Shown here: one piece after another, positions 18,497-26,591 of the stretch
Numbering within the stretch: position 1 is the first letter of the stretch
Layout: every line of letters begins with the position of its first letter
Made by a program: the position numbers and the translations under genes
Notes under the pieces: model-generated
Seen by the model: the letters and a program-made list of their open reading frames with translations, nothing else
What the model was told of the DNA's origin: nothing
Database searches by the model: none
Source of the DNA: Sulfobacillus thermosulfidooxidans DSM 9293
GTDB taxonomy: Bacteria > Bacillota > Sulfobacillia > Sulfobacillales > Sulfobacillaceae
Direction of reading: 5' to 3'
DNA: 64,000 nt
NCBI RefSeq assembly: GCF_900176145.1
Contig: NZ_FWWY01000001.1
Coordinates: 3,205,011 to 3,269,010 of the forward strand

Positions 18497-21400
18497 TTAG
18501 ACAAGTTGTGCAAGGTAATGAACATGGGCCGGCTTGGGATGGAGATCATGGGCAAGATTGACAACCAATTGATGATGGGTAAAGTAGATAACCTGAGTGC
18601 GATTTGCCATCTCACTTAAAACCTCCAACGTGGCTTTCGTGCGATCATCATCAAAATGAACCAAAATATCGTCTAAGATTAATGGCAAGGACTCCCCATT
18701 ATCGAGATGTTGACTGATAAAGGCTAGACGTAGCGCCAAGTACAATTGATCCCGAGTCCCATCGCTCATCTGTCCCACCAGGCGCTTATTGCCTTGCTGA
18801 TCCCGCGCCTCCAAATACGGAACATTACCGTCATAATCAACCATTAGGGCTGCATAATGGTTTAAGGTGAGCCGGCGAAAAAATTGACTGGCCCTATCAA
18901 GAATCGACGATTCGTTTTGTTGACGATAGAGTTCTATAGCCCGTTGCAATAACCGTCGTGCTAATTCAACGCGCAAGTATTCTGTCCATAACCTGTCAAT
19001 GTCTGCAAGCAGGTACTGTGCGCCTTGTGCCTCATCGGCGGCTAGGGCTCGGTCTCCGCTTAACCCTTGAAAGGATATCTGCATTTCCTTCAATCGCTCT
19101 TTTTGGGTGTCTTCGTATGTCATGAGTTGGTCAATTTGTTCGGTTAGGCGATCGATTTCCAAGGACAAATCCAGTGTGGGATCCACCGCATTAAATTCCT
19201 GTTCAAGGTCAGCCAGGGGTAACCCATCACCAGCTTGTCGAATATTGGTTTCCAATGATAAAGCACGGTCCTGTGCCTCTTTATATTGCCGGGATTGCTC
19301 AATAATAGTGCGCAGAGAGAGAATATCTTGACATTGATACCGTAACACCCAGGTATTTAATTGCTCGTTCACGGTGTTCTCTTCATGACGCAACATCTTC
19401 AACGCCTCGTCCGTGTTATCGATTTGACGGGCGACTTGTTGTCGCTGACTGGCAATATTCTTGGCCTCATCGAGCCGAGCCAATACCGAAGAAATCCACG
19501 AACTGATGGATGTCAGCTCATCAATGGGTTCACCCAGTTGCTCAGCTAAGGTACGGGTCTCGGTCTCAAATCGCTGGCATGCCCCCTCTTTACGGGTAAT
19601 TTCCTGAACCAGTTCACTTTTTCTCTGATCCGCTCTAAATATCTCATGAAGTTGTTGAAGGTAACCCGCCGCAATTTCAGGGTCATGGGGAATGAGGGGA
19701 TACTTTTCTCGCCATTGGGCCCACTGGCTATAGAGAGCTGCCAACTGATTATCGTACCCTCTTAGGACGGTTTGCTGCCGGTCTAATTTGTCTGCAATCG
19801 TCTGTAAATCGTGTTGATACGTCCGAGCAGCTTGTGCCTTTCTCTCCATGTTGCGGACAAATTCTTCACACTGGTCTAGTTGTTCATTTAAGGAGGTATC
19901 CACCAAAACCAGCTGATACTGTTGAGCGGCATTTTGCAAACGCTGCTGAAACATGGCATGCTGACTTAATAGTCTTTGTAGTTCCTGTTGCTCCTGGGTT
20001 AGAGTGCTCAGACCTTCCCGCAGAGGTTGATAAAAAGTGCTTAACCATTCTTTCATTTCTGCAGGGCTTTGGGCGTTTAACCCGGATCCCTCCCACTGTC
20101 TTTGCCACGTGTGCTGCATTGCGGTGAATTCGTTTTGTAATTGCTCAAGGCGTTGGCGGTCTTGTTGTAATTGACGGGTAATTTGATCGCGATTGAATAA
20201 CAAGAGTGCTCGGCGAGCGGATTTGTCCGCCTCCTTGCGTAACCGATCCGCGATAGTGTCCGCCTCGTGCAACAGGGTTTCAAATACCTCTTCGACAGGC
20301 CGTTCTGGATTCAGATCCGAGATTTCCCCCGGGATATCTTCGTGAAATAGCCACTTTCGTTTCAATAGTGACCATGTCTGATTGCGTTGGTGACGGACTT
20401 GTATGAGTTCAGCTTCTACAGGGATGTGGCCTTCGAGTTCTAGCTTTTCTAAGTCCCTGATCAAGTTCGCCAAGTTTTGCTCTTTATGCGCAATATCCCG
20501 GCGTTGTTCCCGTAACTGGCTTTCCATCGTGTCCCACGCACTGTGAAAGTAATTTAATGTCGTGTCCAATGGTAATGGCAGAGTATCTAGATGCTCTAAG
20601 TCACCGTCAAAAATGGTTTGCTGTTGAAGCCTTTTCTCAAGCCCTTGGCGCAGGGACTCCGTGTGTTGGCGTAAGGATGCGATCTGATCGTCCAGGGCGC
20701 CTTTATGACGAATCTGATCCACCAGGTTTCGTAAAGGTGTGACGTCCTCTACGGCGCCGAGATGGCGTAATGCGTCTTGTTTTTGAGTTTGATCATTGAG
20801 TAAATCTTGGTACCGTTTCTCCTCGATTTCTCGTTGCTTTGTCATCTCTTGCAGTTTTTCAATCAGTCTTTTGATCGATTCCATGGCCTCATAAGGAATG
20901 CGTAGCATGTCCACTGTAGCATGATGGGGATCGGCTACCAGCGATTTCAAGCGGAGAGCGATATCCGCGGATACCTGTTGTTCGGCTTGCCGCAATTTGG
21001 GCAGTTCTTCATTGCGCCAGGTCTCATATTGCGTGAGCGCACGACCGATCTTTAAAATCGCATGAGTATGGGTTAACAATTGCGATTCGGGCACGAGAGC
21101 TTGGAGCTGATCGTGTTGTTGTTGCCGCTGCGCTTCCATATCTTGGATTTTACGGGCAATTTGTTGACGAGTGTCTAATAGCTGTTCGATCAGTTGTTCG
21201 TTTTCGTCTGTCAGCGGGATGATAGCGCCCAGTTCTTGAATCTGCTCTCGCACCCGGTGAAGATCGGGCAGCATCGTCTTAACACGTTGCAACCGCTTAA
21301 ATTTTTCCCGTTGCTGTTCCAGAGCGTGCCGTTGTTGCTTAATCTGGGCTAGTTCATGTTCCAAGGCTGCAATAGACTGTTTTTGTTGGTGCCATTCCTC

Positions 21401-22009
21401 GGAACGGACACTGGTGTCACGAATGTGTTGTTCGGCATCCAGGTACTCTTTCCACCGTTTATTGAGAAGTTTCGCAGAACCCCGACGAAAACTCGGATCG
21501 AGTATGGCATTAGCCCGTTCATCCAAATCCCGCAAGAAATTATGCAGATGCTGGATCCCTCCTCCCGCCTCAAATAACGAGACCCCAGCATGTCCACCAG
21601 ATTGTAAGAGACTCTCGCCCCCCTCACGTAACCGTTCGTGGTCTAATCCAAATAACAACATAAACCGTTCTTTATCATAGCCGCCCAAATATTGCTTCAG
21701 ATCGTCCTCAGAGATCGAGGAATTCGCCAATTCCAGGCGCGAATAACGTTTCTTGCGCCGCAAGGAAATATGGTTTCCGAAAGCGTCTTCGATGACGCCG
21801 TCAAGAAGGGTTTGACTGTCGTAATGGTCGCGAAACGGCTCTGCAATCGTCCCACCATATAACCAATCAATCATCACACGAAGTAAGGTCGTCTTGCCTG
21901 TTTCATTCGGCCCGTAAAGGATATGGAGGCCTGATGGTGCCCCATCAAAGGCAACGTGTAGATGGCGGTAATGCAAAACATTGGAAATGGTTATGTGCCG
22001 CAGTTTCAC
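18497..22009 (-). CDS. YhaN/SbcC-like SMC-type ATPase
   Basis: A 1170-residue protein starting at GTG 22009, eight bases after AGGAGG. The N-terminus has Walker A GPNETGKTT (residues ~35-43). About 850 residues of heptad-rich coiled coil follow, then the C-terminal half-site with signature QMSDGTRDQLYLALRLAF, Walker B LPLILDDILVHFDD and the H-loop FTHH. This is the Rad50/SbcC architecture; the paired nuclease gene upstream makes YhaN of the Bacillus YhaO-YhaN pair the closest match. It probably tethers and opens DNA ends for the nuclease. It lacks an obvious zinc-hook CxxC in the coiled coil, as expected for YhaN rather than SbcC. The start lies one base after the yhaO-like stop, so the pair is translationally coupled. 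Confidence 0.88.
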   Translation of the reverse strand: MKLRHITISNVLHYRHLHVAFDGAPSGLHILYGPNETGKTTLLRVMIDWLYGGTIAEPFRDHYDSQTLLDGVIEDAFGNHISLRRKKRYSRLELANSSISEDDLKQYLGGYDKERFMLLFGLDHERLREGGESLLQSGGHAGVSLFEAGGGIQHLHNFLRDLDERANAILDPSFRRGSAKLLNKRWKEYLDAEQHIRDTSVRSEEWHQQKQSIAALEHELAQIKQQRHALEQQREKFKRLQRVKTMLPDLHRVREQIQELGAIIPLTDENEQLIEQLLDTRQQIARKIQDMEAQRQQQHDQLQALVPESQLLTHTHAILKIGRALTQYETWRNEELPKLRQAEQQVSADIALRLKSLVADPHHATVDMLRIPYEAMESIKRLIEKLQEMTKQREIEEKRYQDLLNDQTQKQDALRHLGAVEDVTPLRNLVDQIRHKGALDDQIASLRQHTESLRQGLEKRLQQQTIFDGDLEHLDTLPLPLDTTLNYFHSAWDTMESQLREQRRDIAHKEQNLANLIRDLEKLELEGHIPVEAELIQVRHQRNQTWSLLKRKWLFHEDIPGEISDLNPERPVEEVFETLLHEADTIADRLRKEADKSARRALLLFNRDQITRQLQQDRQRLEQLQNEFTAMQHTWQRQWEGSGLNAQSPAEMKEWLSTFYQPLREGLSTLTQEQQELQRLLSQHAMFQQRLQNAAQQYQLVLVDTSLNEQLDQCEEFVRNMERKAQAARTYQHDLQTIADKLDRQQTVLRGYDNQLAALYSQWAQWREKYPLIPHDPEIAAGYLQQLHEIFRADQRKSELVQEITRKEGACQRFETETRTLAEQLGEPIDELTSISSWISSVLARLDEAKNIASQRQQVARQIDNTDEALKMLRHEENTVNEQLNTWVLRYQCQDILSLRTIIEQSRQYKEAQDRALSLETNIRQAGDGLPLADLEQEFNAVDPTLDLSLEIDRLTEQIDQLMTYEDTQKERLKEMQISFQGLSGDRALAADEAQGAQYLLADIDRLWTEYLRVELARRLLQRAIELYRQQNESSILDRASQFFRRLTLNHYAALMVDYDGNVPYLEARDQQGNKRLVGQMSDGTRDQLYLALRLAFISQHLDNGESLPLILDDILVHFDDDRTKATLEVLSEMANRTQVIYFTHHQLVVNLAHDLHPKPAHVHYLAQLV

Positions 22010-22010
22010 C

Positions 22011-23267
22011 TTAATGCCCTCCTTTCGTCATCAGGGCTAACAAGACATCTTGAGCATCCCTTATTAAGGTCTTTACATCCTGCAACGACCCAATGACCGT
22101 TGCTCCGTCGGATTTGGTATAGGCTTTTAAGCGGAGCTGAACCCGTTCGATATCATGCAAAAATTGTTGGAGAAACTCCTCATCGTTTTGCGCATCGTTG
22201 ATGTACATTTCCAATTTCGATAGCGCATTGAGTTGGGAAGACGATGGTTCAGTTTTTACGGGATAAGACGTCGCAAATTTCACTTTTTCAATCCAAATCT
22301 GACCGGGTGCGGTCATCGCCACCGCATTATCAATTTCATGGAAAAAGTAGTCCGACTCCGCTAATAATTCACCATGTAGTGCTGTTGGACCATAAAATTG
22401 TAATCGGAGAGCTAAGGGTATACCGGGATTTTCCTCACGATATTGCTGAAATGTCCTGATAACACGTTCTACAAAATCTTCATGTTGTTCAGCACCACTT
22501 AAATCAATATCCACTAAATACCACCGTAACACATCCAACGAACGATGTTCGAAGGTCAAGTCGTGCCCGTTAACGGTGACCAGTGTACATCCTTTGTCTC
22601 CCGTTTCTCGAATATGCCGCCCTTGCAAGTTTCCCGGATAAAGAATACACGGATTCGTTTCACGAATGACTTGTCTTTTGTGAACGTGTCCTAGGGCCCA
22701 ATAATCATAATGTTTGTGAATAAGATCTGTGACCGAGCAGGGGGCATACGTTTCATGGCCTTCATGTCCTTCCAAGGAGGTGTGCAAAACGCCGACATTA
22801 AAATAATCCGGTAGCGCATCGGGGTAATTCAGAACCATATTTTCACGAACTTCCCGTGCGGCAAATCCCTGTCCGTGAAGTGCAACTTTAACGTCGTCGA
22901 TGACAAAAGTTTGGGCATGATCGGTGGCAAATTGATGAACATTGGAGGGCAAAACCAGATGGCGGGTGATATTTGATGCGGCATCATGGTTGCCTTGCGC
23001 AATGTAGACATCTATACCGAGATCCTTCAATGCTGACATGATGCGATTAAAAAATAGTCCGGTTGAATAATCGGGCCAATCCCCATCAAATAAATCCCCT
23101 GCAATGATAATGAACCGGACCTTTTCCGCGCTGGCGAGGTTAACCAATTTTTTAAACGCTTCGCGTGTTGCGGAACGGATCATCTCTACGGGAGCATCAT
23201 CGCGAGCCGATAACCCTCGCATCGGACTATCTAAATGCAAATCAGCGCAGTGGATAAATTTAAACAT
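22011..23267 (-). CDS. YhaO/SbcD-like DNA repair metallophosphoesterase
   Basis: A 418-residue protein beginning MFKFIHCADLHLDSP. ATG 23267 has GGGAGG four bases before it and the family N-terminus directly after. Metallophosphoesterase motifs are in order: ADLHLDSP, AGDLFDGD, QGNHDAAS, LHTSLEGHEGHE and GHVHKRQ. This is the Mre11/SbcD/YhaO pattern of a two-metal DNA nuclease. The C-terminal ~150 residues are the capping and partner-binding region. It is followed one base later by the YhaN-like ATPase, so the two form a DNA-end processing complex. Three regularly spaced direct repeats lie upstream at 23365-23417. Confidence 0.9.
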   Translation of the reverse strand: MFKFIHCADLHLDSPMRGLSARDDAPVEMIRSATREAFKKLVNLASAEKVRFIIIAGDLFDGDWPDYSTGLFFNRIMSALKDLGIDVYIAQGNHDAASNITRHLVLPSNVHQFATDHAQTFVIDDVKVALHGQGFAAREVRENMVLNYPDALPDYFNVGVLHTSLEGHEGHETYAPCSVTDLIHKHYDYWALGHVHKRQVIRETNPCILYPGNLQGRHIRETGDKGCTLVTVNGHDLTFEHRSLDVLRWYLVDIDLSGAEQHEDFVERVIRTFQQYREENPGIPLALRLQFYGPTALHGELLAESDYFFHEIDNAVAMTAPGQIWIEKVKFATSYPVKTEPSSSQLNALSKLEMYINDAQNDEEFLQQFLHDIERVQLRLKAYTKSDGATVIGSLQDVKTLIRDAQDVLLALMTKGGH

Positions 23268-23364
23268 GAAACCTCCCATTACATCATTATTGATTAACTA
23301 TCCCCAATTCTTCGGCATTCACATGGTTTACATTATAGCAGGCCTATTTCCTTCATGAGATAAC

Positions 23365-23417
23365 GGAAGGTCACGTACAATTATGGAAGGTCACGAAAGA
23401 TACCGGAAGCAGGTCAC
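23365..23417. repeat. three direct repeats with 20-bp period upstream of the YhaO-YhaN operon
   Basis: GGAAGGTCACG occurs at 23365 and 23385, and a variant GGAAGCAGGTCAC at 23405. The exact 20-base period (about two helical turns) puts all copies on one face of the DNA, as in multi-site regulator binding. It lies about 100 bases upstream of the yhaO-like start. Confidence 0.6.
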
Positions 23418-23460
23418 CTGAATTCCTAATCAAAGGCATACCCGCCTAATGACGCTTTCC

Positions 23461-24036
23461 CTATTTTGTGCGCCGGGCTAATATCGCTGCATGGCGAGCT
23501 GAGGTACGTATTTCCACACTCCACAGCTGAGCATGATGCAACCACATGTCTCGCAGCGGATCGCACTTGTCCTTCCACGCTTCAGGCCATAATTCGAACG
23601 GGGTTAAATCATCGAGGATTATCAAGCCGCCCACGGCACAGGCGGCAATAATGGCATCTATTCCCAGATATTTAGCAGGCTTCGCATCAACAAAGATTAA
23701 TTGAAAGGGTCCATGTCGTAAAATTTGAGTCCAGTCTCCGGCTAAGACATGCACCGTAGAATGATGGGCAAACAATTGCCGAACCCGATTCACATGGGAT
23801 AAATCGTGATCGACCGTCCACACATCGGTAGCGGCCGCACTTGCTAACCACGCGGTGCCAACACCGCATCCCGTGCCAATTTCAGCGATTTTTCCTGTGC
23901 GAATATATCCGGCAAGTAGGGCTAATAACTCACCCACTTCATCCAAGCAGGACTCAGAAAGTGCTAATTGTTGGGCCATGTGTAAAGCTTGCGTGACGAT
24001 TTCAGGCCTATTGTAGGCCGATGCGGTGTTATCCAT
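23461..24036 (-). CDS. class I SAM-dependent methyltransferase, O-methyltransferase-like
   Basis: A 191-residue protein with the Rossmann SAM-binding motif I AEIGTGCGVGTAWLA (residues ~51-65), a motif II acid VDHDLSHVNRVRQLF, and post-motif GPFQLIFVDAKPAKY then GGLIILDDLTP. This resembles the O-methyltransferase family 3 (caffeoyl-CoA/catechol OMT-like), though shorter and without a clear metal-binding triad. The acceptor substrate is unknown. The gene stands alone between the YhaO-YhaN operon and a small hypothetical gene, all on the minus strand. Confidence 0.8.
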   Translation of the reverse strand: MDNTASAYNRPEIVTQALHMAQQLALSESCLDEVGELLALLAGYIRTGKIAEIGTGCGVGTAWLASAAATDVWTVDHDLSHVNRVRQLFAHHSTVHVLAGDWTQILRHGPFQLIFVDAKPAKYLGIDAIIAACAVGGLIILDDLTPFELWPEAWKDKCDPLRDMWLHHAQLWSVEIRTSARHAAILARRTK

Positions 24037-24170
24037 GCGACTAACCTCGTGACAGTTGATTCATCATGTCCAAATCATTGCGAAAAAGTCCACAAAATGT
24101 TTAACCATCTAGCAAGCTTAAACAGGTCACTGTCTTTTATTCTATCGCATCGAAGGAACGATGGCTTCTT

Positions 24171-24428
24171 TTATTCCCATCCTCTCAATAATCCCGGAAT
24201 CGCCCAATTGAGGACTATGTCATGATCCTTAACCCAACGCACAAAACTTTTGAGGACCCAACCATGCTCGTCCCCCTCACACCATTGCCACGCATTTCCG
24301 GCCCATTGCCCAAGGAGCGATGCAGCCTGTTGACACTGCGTCGACGTGTAATTTTGGCGCAATTCATGCAGCCATTGATCCACAATCCTTCCCATTTCGG
24401 CATTGTCATCGGTTGTGAGATATTGCAT
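24171..24428 (-). CDS. small hypothetical protein rich in tryptophan
   Basis: An 85-residue product preceded by a GAGAGGGGA ribosome-binding site. It looks helical, with an N-terminal acidic part (TTDDNAEMGRIVDQWLHELRQ) and seven tryptophans in total, clustered in the second half (WAGNAWQWCEG). No membrane segment or known motif is seen. It is divergent from the alpha/beta hydrolase gene at 24552. I do not recognise the family. Confidence 0.5.
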   Translation of the reverse strand: MQYLTTDDNAEMGRIVDQWLHELRQNYTSTQCQQAASLLGQWAGNAWQWCEGDEHGWVLKSFVRWVKDHDIVLNWAIPGLLRGWE

Positions 24429-24551
24429 CTGCCCATCCCCTCTCTTCCTACTTACGATATATTGAGAATATCAGAAAGTTTTTACAGACTCTCTGTACAA
24501 TTCGACGTTAAAAGACAAAATAGTTATGCAATAGATCTCGCGAAAGGATGA

Positions 24552-25283
24552 ATGATGATGAATATTTTTCCTATTCAATTTGTATCAGGAGGGCAAGTCA
24601 TTCGGGGTCTCGGCTATGGGCCACATTTAGGATCGCCCGAAGCGATTCGAGCGATTTTAATTCATGGTTATAGCTCATCAAAACATGCCCTAGATCCGGT
24701 GGCCACAGCATTAGCCAAAGCCGGATATCCTGTGTTGTCCATTGATTTGCCTGGACACAAATTAGGATCGAGCGGAGGCGCGTTGATCAGTTTTGCTATG
24801 GTTGTACAAGCAGCTTTAGACGCTAATAGTCAACTCCCATCTCCCTGCCGTCCTGTCTATATTGGTCACAGTATGGGTTCTGCAGCCGCTTTAGTTGCTG
24901 CAAGCCGGGACCCGCGAGCTGTGGGAGCGGCCAGTCTTGGTTTAGGTTATCCCGTGACGGTTATGCGACCCGATCCGGCGGTCATCAATTATTATTTGGA
25001 ACGGTGGGCATGGGTCGATGGCGCCAGCCCCATTGAAGTGGGATTGGCGATGGATCACGACATTCCTGAAGCGCTCACACAATTAAAGGGGCGTCCCTTT
25101 TTGCTTGTCAGTGGCACTTTCGATCAAGAATTACCCCCTTTTAGTGCACAAAAATTGTTTGATATGGCTCATGAACCCAAAACGCACAAGACCGTGGAAA
25201 GCGATCACTCTGGCGTTCCATTAAAAGCTGCACCATTGGTGGTGGAATGGCTAAATCAAATCCGAGATAGCCAGAACGCATGA
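24552..25283 (+). CDS. alpha/beta hydrolase
   Basis: A 243-residue serine hydrolase with three tandem ATGs (24552, 24555, 24558) after AAAGGA. The fold is shown by the oxyanion-region IHGYSSSKHALDPVA, the nucleophile elbow GHSMGSAAAL (residues ~112-121, catalytic Ser), the acid strand LLVSGTFDQELPP and the catalytic histidine ESDHSGVP near the end. It is a soluble esterase or lipase-like enzyme of unknown substrate. The following VOC gene overlaps by four bases, so the two enzymes are translationally coupled and may act in one pathway. Confidence 0.82.
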   Translation: MMMNIFPIQFVSGGQVIRGLGYGPHLGSPEAIRAILIHGYSSSKHALDPVATALAKAGYPVLSIDLPGHKLGSSGGALISFAMVVQAALDANSQLPSPCRPVYIGHSMGSAAALVAASRDPRAVGAASLGLGYPVTVMRPDPAVINYYLERWAWVDGASPIEVGLAMDHDIPEALTQLKGRPFLLVSGTFDQELPPFSAQKLFDMAHEPKTHKTVESDHSGVPLKAAPLVVEWLNQIRDSQNA

Positions 25284-25693
25284 TGAGAGCGCTATTCAGT
25301 CATATTGAAATCTATGTTGAGAAGCTTGAGCGGGTCAGCGCATTTTGGGATTGGTTCTTCGAATACATTGGGTGGCAGCGTTACCAACAATGGACGCAGG
25401 GACGCAGTTGGCGTTATCACGATGTTTACATTGTTTTCGTCGAAGTCACCACATCGTCACCCGTACCATTTAACCGGCGAAACCCCGGATTGAACCACTT
25501 AGCTTTTCGGGTGGATACGCCTCAAGAAATTGACGAGCTCACGAACCTTTTGCGTGCCAAAAAAATTCGCATTCTCTACGAGGACCGCCACCCTCATGCC
25601 GGAGGACCATCATATTATGGGGTGTTTTTTGCCGATCCGGATGGATTGAAAGTGGAAGTGTTTGTGGACTCATTGCTCAAAGATTCACCTTAA
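25280..25693 (+). CDS. VOC (glyoxalase/bleomycin-resistance fold) protein
   Basis: A 137-residue protein with one VOC module pair: ALFSHIEIYVEKLERVSAFWDWFF at the start, a mid-protein LNHLAFRVDTPQEIDEL and the end motif FFADPDGLKVEVFV. Metal ligands are plausible at H8, H77 and the glutamate of KVEVF (about residue 126). It may be a glyoxalase-like lyase, dioxygenase-like or thiol-transfer enzyme. It overlaps the hydrolase gene by ATGA. Confidence 0.8.
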   Translation: MMRALFSHIEIYVEKLERVSAFWDWFFEYIGWQRYQQWTQGRSWRYHDVYIVFVEVTTSSPVPFNRRNPGLNHLAFRVDTPQEIDELTNLLRAKKIRILYEDRHPHAGGPSYYGVFFADPDGLKVEVFVDSLLKDSP

Positions 25694-25828
25694 AGCGACG
25701 TATCAGCGAAATACCATCTTTTACGCAAGGGAAAGACATTGGGTATACTGTGAGTTGTGGGACTCCTTGGATATTACCCCTTATAATGGGAAGAGTCTTG
25801 GCCATTTCAAATTCAGTGAGGTGATTGT

Positions 25829-26212
25829 ATGTTTCATTATACTGTAGAAACCGCTAAAAACGTTCCCGACGCGATTGAGTCCGTGGAACAGCAACTCAAG
25901 GCCAACGGTTTTGGGGTACTATGGCATATGGATATAGCTCAAAAACTGCAGGAAAAAGGCGTCGATTTCGATCAAGCCTATCACGTACTGGAAGTTTGTA
26001 ATCCTGTCGAAGCCAAATCGGTACTCACTCAAAATTTATTAGTCGGCTATTTTCTTCCCTGTAAAGTGGTGGTTTACGATGACCATGGCCACACAAAAAT
26101 TGGCTTAACAAAACCCACCACCCTCATCAATTTGGTTGAGGATAAAGAATTGGAAAAGAAGGCCCAAGAAATTGAAGAAAAACTCATTAAGGCCGTTAAC
26201 GGCGCCGCATAA
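25829..26212 (+). CDS. DUF302 protein
   Basis: A 127-residue protein with GAGGTGATT before the ATG. It has the DUF302 pattern: N-terminal FHYTVETAKNVPDAIESVEQ, then GFGVLWHMDIAQKLQEKGVDF, YHVLEVCNPVEAKSVL with the conserved cysteine, and LLVGYFLPCKVVVYDD. This family is widespread in sulfur and metal-oxidising bacteria, with no settled function. The conserved cysteines in CNP and LPCK suggest redox or metal binding, which is inference. Confidence 0.85.
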   Translation: MFHYTVETAKNVPDAIESVEQQLKANGFGVLWHMDIAQKLQEKGVDFDQAYHVLEVCNPVEAKSVLTQNLLVGYFLPCKVVVYDDHGHTKIGLTKPTTLINLVEDKELEKKAQEIEEKLIKAVNGAA

Positions 26213-26231
26213 TAGGAATCAAGGTCGCTCA

Positions 26232-26480
26232 TCACTTTAACGGCTTTTCTGTGCGGATTAACCGGTCCGCAATCGCGTCAAATTCATCTTGGGAAATTTC
26301 ACCACGTGCAAAACGCTCCCGGGCAACTTCTAAGGGGTCTGGTCCGGGAGCCATCTCTTGGTGATCGTGATGTGGTTTTCCCAAGAAACGGAACCAAAAT
26401 ATCCAAAGAAAAAATCCCATGATAGTCAAACCAATTAGTCCAAAAAACGGAAAAATGCGCGCCATTGGCCACATCATCAT
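26232..26480 (-). CDS. SHOCT-domain small membrane protein
   Basis: An 82-residue protein with one strong transmembrane helix (residues ~10-31, FFGLIGLTIMGFFLWIFWF). A His-rich linker (KPHHDHQE) follows, then a C-terminal SHOCT motif, DPLEVARERFARGEISQDEFDAIADRL. SHOCT domains are short oligomerisation modules found at the ends of membrane proteins. The gene is convergent with the DUF302 gene, 19 bases away. Confidence 0.8.
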   Translation of the reverse strand: MMMWPMARIFPFFGLIGLTIMGFFLWIFWFRFLGKPHHDHQEMAPGPDPLEVARERFARGEISQDEFDAIADRLIRTEKPLK

Positions 26481-26591
26481 GCCTCGCCTCTTTTCTTTAT
26501 CGTATTTCTATTATACGCGTTTTTAGGTCAGCGACGTTGGCATGATGATGGTGGCGCAAGATGGGGCGAAGTCATTTGCACAATTCACGTC

